Shown here one piece after another: positions 5,749-11,012 of a DNA stretch of 11,012 nucleotides. The stretch's first letter is position 1, and each line of letters starts with the position of its first letter. The notes under the pieces are model-generated. The model saw only the letters and a program-made list of their open reading frames with translations, was not told where the DNA came from and ran no database searches. A program made the position numbers and the translations under genes. Source of the stretch: an uncultured Clostridia bacterium (GTDB lineage Bacteria; Bacillota; Clostridia; Christensenellales; UBA1242); NCBI GenBank assembly GCA_946615295.1, contig CAMOHL010000013.1, positions 1-11,012 of the forward strand, in the 5' to 3' direction.

Positions 5749-7312
5749 TCAAGATTTGAAGTATATAAAAAAACATTATGGCGAAAACTTTGCAAAACTT
5801 TGCAGAGGACTTTTTTCAACTATATTGGAAGTTCCAGGAGAGTTGTCGAGAATAATAAGTGAAAAGTTTGACACTGTGCCTACACTTTATGAAGATGTAA
5901 TAAAACAAAAAAGTGCTTTCAAAAATTATGTCTTTAATTTCTTTACACAAAAATACACTCAAAAAAAACATATCGACAAAACACCAGAAGAACTTATGGA
6001 TGAAGCAGGATATATTTTGTATCCAGAGTGTAAAACAGAAGATGAAATTCAGTATTTTAGAAAATATTTCAGACCAAGTGAAGAACTATGCACATTTAAT
6101 GGAGGAAGGTTGAATAGTTGTCGAGTTTGGTTTGCAGTAAAAAAAGATGTTGACATAATAAATAGAGAAGACTTTCCTTATCCATACAGACAAGATAGAT
6201 ATGGAACAAGTGTTATAAGTATTCAATTTACAAGAGGCAGGCACTCAACACTATCAATAAAAAATAGATATAATCATGCTATTGCAAATCCTGATGCAAC
6301 TTTTGGTAATGATTTGGACAATATTGTGCCAGGTCTTACTGATGCTTTTTGTGAAAAATATGACATTGATTTGTCTCCAGATATGTATGAACCATTATCT
6401 TTGGATTCATATATCTTTGGTGCAGATGGAAAATTATACAAATCTAATATGAATGTCTTTGGTTATAGTTATTGTGCAAACAACATTGTTGTTGATGCAA
6501 ATCGTTTGGTTATGCAATATGATAAATCTAAATTCATTTTGATTGACAACTATCTTGTTGACTTATCAAACAAAAAGATTATATCACTACCAGATAAACA
6601 AGAGGATGCTTTTATTAAATCTATTGGCAAAATTCAATCAATAAATATTTATATCGATGAGGCCAAAAATAGAGTGATAGAAATAACTCCAGAAGTTGGT
6701 GAAAAAGTTCAAATTGTTGTAGATAAGTTAAACAAAATGATACAGTATAAGAATATGAATGTAAAAGAGATTGGCGACAAATTTTTGCAACTAAATAAAA
6801 ATTTGGAAGAAATATGCATACCAAATGTTGAAAAAATTGGAGAAGATTTCTTGTATTCTAATGAAAAGATTAGAAATATTCAGTTCCTTAAAGTAAAAGA
6901 AATTGCTGATGGATTTATGACATCAAATCAAGAAATAATGGCACTCATTATGCCTAATGTCAAAAATATTGGCAATGGATTTATGACTTCCAATAAGCAA
7001 ATTAGATTGATACAAGCACCAAAACTCGAAAACATTGGCAGTAACTTTTTGTCTTTAAATTCAAGTATCGCAGAACTTGATTTGCCAAGTGTAAAAACAA
7101 TTGGAAATTCATTTATGTTTAACAATAGTTTCTTGTGTGAAATTAAGTTGCCAAATGTTGAAAAAGTAGGAAACAATTTTTTGTATTCCAATATATACAT
7201 GAAGGAAATTAATCTTCCAAAGTTAAAAGAGGTTGGACACAACTTTATGATTAGCAATTCAAATTTGGCAATGAGTTACTCTTCAGTAAAGGAAAAGGAA
7301 ATGGAGCAATAG
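5741..7312 (+). CDS. Leucine-rich-repeat-type protein with an unrecognised N-terminal region, 523 aa
   Basis: Three regions are visible. Residues 1 to about 210 look like a constrained domain rich in aromatic, Arg and Asn positions: ELCTFNGGRLNSC (115-127), YRQDRYGTSVISIQFTRG (149-166), LSIKNRYNH (171-179), NPDATF (183-188) and LDNIVPGL (192-199). I cannot name it or see a known catalytic motif. Residues 212-340 are less regular and apparently beta-rich. Residues 341-515 are eight 22-residue repeats of leucine-rich type, close to BspA-like repeats but with F-M/L-x-S-N where those have AFxGC. The protein ends with a short charged tail. There is no signal peptide, membrane segment or wall anchor, so it is probably cytoplasmic, unlike typical BspA proteins. 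The ATG follows AGGAG at 5 bases and overlaps the 97-aa gene by 8 bp. A binding or scaffold role for the repeats is inference. Confidence 0.88.
   Translation: MDNQDLKYIKKHYGENFAKLCRGLFSTILEVPGELSRIISEKFDTVPTLYEDVIKQKSAFKNYVFNFFTQKYTQKKHIDKTPEELMDEAGYILYPECKTEDEIQYFRKYFRPSEELCTFNGGRLNSCRVWFAVKKDVDIINREDFPYPYRQDRYGTSVISIQFTRGRHSTLSIKNRYNHAIANPDATFGNDLDNIVPGLTDAFCEKYDIDLSPDMYEPLSLDSYIFGADGKLYKSNMNVFGYSYCANNIVVDANRLVMQYDKSKFILIDNYLVDLSNKKIISLPDKQEDAFIKSIGKIQSINIYIDEAKNRVIEITPEVGEKVQIVVDKLNKMIQYKNMNVKEIGDKFLQLNKNLEEICIPNVEKIGEDFLYSNEKIRNIQFLKVKEIADGFMTSNQEIMALIMPNVKNIGNGFMTSNKQIRLIQAPKLENIGSNFLSLNSSIAELDLPSVKTIGNSFMFNNSFLCEIKLPNVEKVGNNFLYSNIYMKEINLPKLKEVGHNFMISNSNLAMSYSSVKEKEMEQ
6761..7285 (+). 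repeat. Eight tandem 22-residue leucine-rich-type protein repeats
   Basis: Repeats begin at residues 341, 363, 385, 407, 429, 451, 473 and 495 of the 523-aa protein, with no insertions between them. The core is I/V-G-x-x-F-M/L at positions 4-9, then S-N at 11-12, and L-P near 20-21. The DNA has diverged, but repeats 3 and 4 share GGATTTATGAC (GFMTSN), and repeats 2 and 7 both follow the same 15-base stretch (6821-6835 and 7151-7165), which points to expansion by duplication. The last repeat decays after residue 510. Confidence 0.88.
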
Positions 7313-7362
7313 TCTATTTGAGTTTGCTAAGCATAAAAATATTATAGAAAAAAAGTGATATA

Positions 7363-7391
7363 AAAAAATCGAATTTTTAATTCGATTTTTT
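7363..7391 (+). terminator. Terminator closing the two-gene unit, possibly bidirectional
   Basis: A 13-bp perfect stem pairs 7363-7375 with 7379-7391 around a 3-nt loop, with TCGAATT as its core and A and T runs on the outer sides. It can end transcription from the 523-aa gene and, because the flanks are symmetric, also from radC, whose stop is about 150 bp to the right. The remaining AT-rich sequence to 7537 shows nothing else that I can support. Confidence 0.8.
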
Positions 7392-7537
7392 ATTTTGTAA
7401 GTTTTAAAAATTTAGTATATTTTTGCAAATTTTAATAAAAATTATCATTATTTAGCTGTTTTTTTAAGATTTTTTGCTATTTTTTATTAAAATTTTATAA
7501 TTATGTAATATTTATAATACGGTAATAATCAAAGAAA

Positions 7538-8281
7538 TTACTCAAACATCTTTTTATATTCTTTTCTAAATTGTTCAATAAAACCATTGTTGGCAAAACT
7601 AAAATATTCATCACGATAATTTACAATGATGTGTTCGTATAGTTGAATGCCAGATGATTCAAAGCCAACAAGCATCTTTTTTGTTGTTATCAAGTCTTGT
7701 TGACTTGGATGAGGATCGCCTGTTGGATGATTGTGGAGTAGAATCACTTTGCTTGCATTTGAAGCGAGAGCAAATTGAACAGATGCTTTTATGTCAATAT
7801 TAACCGAAGTTTGATTTCCGCCAGCTATCATTTTGTGATTGATGACACGGTTGCTGTTATCCAAACAAATCATATAAAATTCTTCTTTTGAAAGATGTGA
7901 AATTGCATTACCTAAATAGTTAAAAACATCATTGGCAGTTTTTAAATAATTTTTTGGAACTTGTTTACTTATTTTATAGTTTCTAAATATCAATGGTATA
8001 AAATGTAAAAAATATGCAATTGTGGGAGTTATACCTTTGACTGTCATCAAAGCTTCTTGATCTGCATCAAGCACATTTGCAAGACTTCCAAAAGTATTGA
8101 TTAATGTATGAGCAAGCTCATTGGTATCTCTTCTTTTTATGACCAATGTCAAAATATATTCAAGCACTTTATAATCACTTACCTCAACCAAATTTTTTTG
8201 ATCGAGTTCATTTCTTAATCTAATTCTATGACCTTCGTGCAAATTTACGACATTATCAATTGACTTATCTTTAAATTCCAT
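7538..8281 (-). CDS. radC: RadC-family JAMM-domain protein
   Basis: 247 residues, a normal family length. The N-terminal part has the clostridial-type start HEGHRIRLRNEL (15-26), ITNFGS-like helical segments around LINTFGSLANVL (60-71) and a helix-hairpin-helix-like VKGITP (81-86). The C-terminal JAMM/MPN-type metal site is complete: HNHPTGDPHPSQQD (183-196), with H183, H185 and D196 as expected ligands and an upstream acidic pair E133-E134. The fold predicts a metal-dependent hydrolase. The name comes from a DNA-repair phenotype that is no longer firmly attributed to it, so the cellular role is open. No Shine-Dalgarno precedes the ATG; a well-spaced promoter ends 8 bases before it, suggesting a nearly leaderless mRNA. 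It diverges from rnr. Confidence 0.93.
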   Translation of the reverse strand: MEFKDKSIDNVVNLHEGHRIRLRNELDQKNLVEVSDYKVLEYILTLVIKRRDTNELAHTLINTFGSLANVLDADQEALMTVKGITPTIAYFLHFIPLIFRNYKISKQVPKNYLKTANDVFNYLGNAISHLSKEEFYMICLDNSNRVINHKMIAGGNQTSVNIDIKASVQFALASNASKVILLHNHPTGDPHPSQQDLITTKKMLVGFESSGIQLYEHIIVNYRDEYFSFANNGFIEQFRKEYKKMFE

Positions 8282-8289
8282 ACAAAAAA

Positions 8290-8318
8290 ATTATATATGA
8301 AAACACATATTTTTGCAA
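8290..8318 (-). promoter_or_regulatory. radC promoter predicting a nearly leaderless transcript
   Basis: Read on the minus strand: TTGCAA (8318-8313, four of six -35 bases), a 17-bp spacer, and an exact TATAAT (8295-8290). The usual start seven bases beyond the -10 box falls at about 8283, two bases before the radC ATG at 8281. The bases between are a T run with no Shine-Dalgarno. Confidence 0.7.
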
Positions 8319-8356
8319 TTTCTTTTGATAACTTTCGACATTTTTTGTAAAGCTAC

Positions 8357-8375
8357 CTATTATTTATAATAATAG
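8357..8375. repeat. 7-bp inverted repeat between radC and rnr
   Basis: CTATTAT (8357-8363), a 5-base centre, then ATAATAG (8369-8375), in the divergent intergenic region. It contains a plus-strand TATAAT (8365-8370) without a convincing -35 partner. It could be an operator or a second rnr promoter, but AT-rich repeats of this length arise by chance. Confidence 0.25.
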
Positions 8376-8437
8376 AAATAGAAAATTCAGCCATACATAG
8401 AATAAATATAAAACATATATAAAATTTCAAACAAGTA

Positions 8438-8466
8438 TTGCAAAAGTGTTTTTTTTGTGGTAATAT
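8438..8466 (+). promoter_or_regulatory. Promoter for rnr, extended -10 type
   Basis: TTGCAA (8438-8443), a 17-bp spacer and TAATAT (8461-8466, four of six), with the extended -10 bases TG at 8458-8459. The predicted start is near 8473, so the mRNA would begin at or very near the Shine-Dalgarno GAGGG (8473-8477). The -35 box is the same hexamer as that of divergent radC. Confidence 0.6.
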
Positions 8467-8484
8467 AAAAATGAGGGCTATATT

Positions 8485-10482
8485 ATGGAGTTAGAAAAAG
8501 AAATATTGATGTTGTTAGAGTCAGAAAAATTGTATGACAAAAACTTGACTGTTACAATTAATAAACTTTCAAACCTAACAGGAATGAAGAAAAAAGAAAT
8601 TGAAAAAAAGTTGGATTTTCTTGTTCGCACAAAAAAGATTAGATTGGAGGACGATAAAATTCAAAAAATTGTTCAATATGAAACAAAAGCTCCAACAAAA
8701 AGAGTTGAAAACAACCAAAAAGCAATTGGAACAATTATCAATCAAAACGGAACTATTGCAGTTAAACTTAGAGGACACAATGAATTTGTTTGCCCACTAA
8801 TCAATGCGGAATCTGCAAAAAATTCTGTTGGAAAAACTTGTTTGGTTAAAATTGTTTTTGAAGATGACAAAATGAAAGCAAATCTTGAAGATGTGTTTGG
8901 TTTTGTTGATGACCCAATTTCTGAAAATATAGCAATTGCTTCAAAATATGGATTCACAAACAAATTTACTGATGCTGTTCACAACGAAGCATTGCAAATT
9001 CCACAGGAAGTTACAGACAAGCAAAGAGAAGGTAGAGTTAATCTTGAACATATACCATTCATCACAATTGACCCAGAAGGTTGTAAAGACAAGGATGATG
9101 CTGTTTTTGATGAGCCAGTGAAAAATGGATTTAAAGCATATATTGCAATTGCCGATGTTTCTAGCGGAGTTATTCCAAACACAGAACTTGACAAAGAAGC
9201 TATGAAAAGAGGCAATAGTGCATATCTTGGTGGTGGAGTTTACCCAATGCTTCCACCAGAGCTTTCAAATGGTATCTTCTCTCTTGATGAAGGAAAACCT
9301 AGACTTGCTCTTGTTGCTAGTGCAATTGTTACTTATGATGGCAAAATTGAAAATCCAAGAGTTGAATATGCTGTTATAAATGTCAAAAAGTCATATTCTT
9401 ATCCAGAAGCTGAAAAAACATACAACAATGAAGATGGCTTTGATGTTATAAACAAAAAGAGCAAAAAGACACTTGATTTTATATACAAAAACACAAAAAC
9501 ACTTGAAAATGTATTTTCAAAGATGTTGGAATTTGACAGCCATGAACCAGCATACAAATTTGGTGAAAATGGAAAAAAGGTTGAACAAATATTCCTTTCT
9601 AATGAAGAATATTCACACAAAGTTATAGAAACAAGAATGATACTTGCCAACGAAATTGTTGCTCAATTTTTCAAAGAAAGAGGATATGTTGGTTTATATA
9701 GAACTCATGAAGGCATTAAAGATGACAAAGCAGCAGCACTTCAAAACAAGTTGCAACAATTTGGAATTGAATATACAGTTGAAAACAATACAGAAAGCAT
9801 ACAGAATTTGATTGAAATAATAAAAAATCATCCTGCAAGAGATTATTTGATGAGCGAAACAATCAAATCATTGTCAAAAGCAGGATACACTGCAACAGAA
9901 GACAAAGTTGCACATTTTGGTCTTGGTGTTACAAACAGCGATTCTGGTTATATGCACTTTACTTCTCCAATTAGAAGATATGCTGACCTTATAACACATA
10001 GATTGCTAAAAGAAATTATTGCTGGCAAAAAACCTTCAATAAAGAAATCAACATTAGAAAAAGTTGCCGAACACTTGAATATTCAAGAAAAGAAGGCAGA
10101 TTGGGCTGAAAGAGAAAGCGATGAATATCTTGCTTGTATGTGGGCTGAAAGTCAAAAGGGCAATGAGCTTGAAGGATATATTTCTCAAATAAATGACACA
10201 TTTGTAAAAGTTATGACTGCAAACGGAACTGTTGCAATTGCAGTTCCACTTACAAGATTGTATGATGCAAATCACGAAGAATACAAGGTTTCAAAAAACG
10301 GAATCTCATTAAATGGAAAAACACACAAATATACTCTTGGCGACACAGTAAAATTTAAGGTTGTGGATATTGACCTAGAAACAAGAATGATATTTGGTGA
10401 TGCAAGTGAAGAAAAAGTTGCAGAAAAATCAACAACAAAAAACACTCAACTTGAAGAAGAAATGCTCATGATAAAAAAATAA
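8485..10482 (+). CDS. rnr: Ribonuclease R, 3'-5' exoribonuclease
   Basis: Degrades structured RNA processively from the 3' end; RNB (RNase II) family. Order: a winged-helix-like N-terminus (about 1-60), a cold-shock-like OB region (about 78-140) and the RNB catalytic domain (about 188-515). The metal-binding acidic set is in DPEGCKDKDDAV (D196, D202, D204, D205), the family segment KRGNSAYLGGGVYPMLP lies at 241-257, and the signature HFTSPIRRYADLITHR at 491-506. A C-terminal S1-like domain (about 560-640) is recognisable but weak. At 665 residues it is shorter than many RNase R proteins (often 700-800) and has no long Lys-rich tail. RNase R is preferred over RNase II because of the N-terminal winged helix. 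The ATG follows GAGGG (8473-8477) at 7 bases. It is transcribed away from radC and ends at a hairpin terminator. Confidence 0.95.
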   Translation: MELEKEILMLLESEKLYDKNLTVTINKLSNLTGMKKKEIEKKLDFLVRTKKIRLEDDKIQKIVQYETKAPTKRVENNQKAIGTIINQNGTIAVKLRGHNEFVCPLINAESAKNSVGKTCLVKIVFEDDKMKANLEDVFGFVDDPISENIAIASKYGFTNKFTDAVHNEALQIPQEVTDKQREGRVNLEHIPFITIDPEGCKDKDDAVFDEPVKNGFKAYIAIADVSSGVIPNTELDKEAMKRGNSAYLGGGVYPMLPPELSNGIFSLDEGKPRLALVASAIVTYDGKIENPRVEYAVINVKKSYSYPEAEKTYNNEDGFDVINKKSKKTLDFIYKNTKTLENVFSKMLEFDSHEPAYKFGENGKKVEQIFLSNEEYSHKVIETRMILANEIVAQFFKERGYVGLYRTHEGIKDDKAAALQNKLQQFGIEYTVENNTESIQNLIEIIKNHPARDYLMSETIKSLSKAGYTATEDKVAHFGLGVTNSDSGYMHFTSPIRRYADLITHRLLKEIIAGKKPSIKKSTLEKVAEHLNIQEKKADWAERESDEYLACMWAESQKGNELEGYISQINDTFVKVMTANGTVAIAVPLTRLYDANHEEYKVSKNGISLNGKTHKYTLGDTVKFKVVDIDLETRMIFGDASEEKVAEKSTTKNTQLEEEMLMIKK

Positions 10483-10488
10483 AAAAAC

Positions 10489-10521
10489 AAAAAATAGCAA
10501 AATATGTTTTGCTATTTTTTT
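10489..10521 (+). terminator. Intrinsic terminator after rnr
   Basis: A 14-bp perfect stem (10489-10502 with 10507-10520) has the core TAGC and a 4-nt loop, followed by T. It begins 7 bases after the rnr stop. A-rich and T-rich flanks make it able to work from either side. Confidence 0.88.
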
Positions 10522-10573
10522 GTGTAAAATAAAAAAAATCAAAAAGAATGATAAAAAAATTCAAAAAAACATT

Positions 10574-10613
10574 AAAAAATATGCAAAAATCATTAAAATT
10601 TGCATATTTTTTT
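10574..10613 (-). terminator. Intrinsic terminator after lepA
   Basis: A 14-bp perfect stem pairs 10574-10587 with 10599-10612, with the core TATGC and an 11-nt loop. On the minus strand it ends in a run of T and lies 4 bases after the lepA stop. With the rnr terminator it forms a double barrier between converging genes. Confidence 0.85.
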
Positions 10614-10616
10614 ATT

Positions 10617-11012
10617 TTATATCTTTAATAAACTTATAAATGCATCGCTTGGAATTTGAACTTTTCCAACTTGTCGCATTCTCTTTTTGCCCTTCTTTTG
10701 TTTTTCCAAAAGTTTTTTCTTTCGAGTTATATCTCCACCATAACATTTTGCAAGCACATCTTTTCTAAGTGCTTTTATTGTTTCTCGTGCAATAATCTTT
10801 CCACCAATTGCTGCTTGTATTGGAATTTCAAACATTTGTCTTGGCAAAATTTCTTTTAGCTTTTCAGTGAAAGCTTTTCCTTTGCTATAAGCATTTGGCT
10901 TGTAAACAATTGTTGAAAGTGCATCACACATTTCTCCATTCAACAAAATATCCATTTTTACCAAATCACTTGGCCTATATTCTTTGACTTCATAGTCAAG
11001 ACTTGCATAACC
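10617..11012 (-). CDS. lepA: Elongation factor 4 (LepA), C-terminal part (5' end outside window)
   Basis: Ribosome-associated GTPase; in E. coli LepA is linked to translation initiation and elongation stress. Only the last 131 residues are in the window; the family has about 600, so the GTPase domain lies beyond the edge. The visible part covers the end of the EF-G-like domain (GYASLDYEV, then YRPSDLVKMDILLNGE) and the LepA-specific C-terminal domain: KLKEILPRQMFEIPIQAAIG, IIARETIKALRKDVLAKCYG, GDITRKKKLLEKQKKGKKRM and VGKVQIPSDAF. This domain is the part that separates LepA from EF-G. The frame is open to the last base; the TTG at 10964 is an internal Leu codon. It converges with rnr. Confidence 0.97.
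   Translation of the reverse strand, partial: GYASLDYEVKEYRPSDLVKMDILLNGEMCDALSTIVYKPNAYSKGKAFTEKLKEILPRQMFEIPIQAAIGGKIIARETIKALRKDVLAKCYGGDITRKKKLLEKQKKGKKRMRQVGKVQIPSDAFISLLKI

Noticed and set aside
6761..7285. CRISPR or DNA satellite reading of the 66-base periodicity
   Set aside because: The period is exactly 22 codons, lies in frame, and conservation is at the protein level while the DNA has diverged. There are no spacers or identical repeats.
7441..7510. Separate hairpin terminator for radC nearer its stop
   Set aside because: Only 4-bp arms (TAGC and GCTA) far apart could be found. The 13-bp hairpin at 7363-7391 is a much better candidate.
10962..10964. TTG at 10964 as the start of a short 115-residue protein
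   Set aside because: The frame stays open to the window edge and the upstream residues continue the LepA sequence (GYASLDYEV, YRPSD), so this is an internal Leu codon.

Overview
The window is 11 kb of low-G+C bacterial chromosome (by eye near 30% G+C). Arg is almost always AGA, Shine-Dalgarno sites are strong, and intrinsic terminators are compact and AT-rich. Trp is written TGG throughout, so the standard bacterial code applies and Mycoplasma-type recoding is unlikely. The gene content (clostridial-type RadC, TrpRS with an RPTGKLHIGHY start, BspA-like leucine-rich repeats) suggests an uncultured AT-rich Bacillota, perhaps a gut Clostridia or a relative. The phylum is a moderate-confidence inference and anything finer is a guess.

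Left part (1-5375): an aminoacyl-tRNA synthetase cluster on the + strand. The 3' part of asnS (AsnRS) ends at a hairpin terminator. A near-consensus promoter then starts gltX (GluRS), glnS (GlnRS) and trpS (TrpRS), which probably form one transcription unit closed by a strong terminator at 5351-5375. AsnRS and GlnRS together imply that Asn-tRNA and Gln-tRNA can be made directly, without the GatCAB amidotransferase used by most Bacillota. The GlnRS has an eroded KMSKS loop (LLGKR). No T-box leader is visible in front of gltX or glnS.

Middle part (5376-7391): an isolated two-gene unit of unknown function, with an exact-consensus sigma-A-type promoter at one end and a terminator at the other. 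A 97-aa protein overlaps by 8 bp a 523-aa protein that combines an unrecognised N-terminal region with eight 22-residue leucine-rich-type repeats and has no signal peptide. This is the least understood part of the window and the best candidate for something undescribed.

Right part (7392-11012): radC (- strand, JAMM-fold protein) and rnr (+ strand, RNase R) diverge from a 203-bp intergenic region. rnr converges on the 3' end of lepA (EF-4, - strand, cut by the window edge), and two back-to-back hairpin terminators lie between them.

Apart from RadC and the two-gene unit, everything serves translation or RNA turnover: tRNA charging, RNase R, EF-4. A recurring feature is very short predicted mRNA leaders. 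The radC promoter predicts a nearly leaderless transcript, and the promoters of the 97-aa gene and rnr predict transcripts that begin at the Shine-Dalgarno itself. No mobile element, CRISPR array, tRNA or rRNA gene was seen, and no stretch longer than 300 bases lacks a gene.
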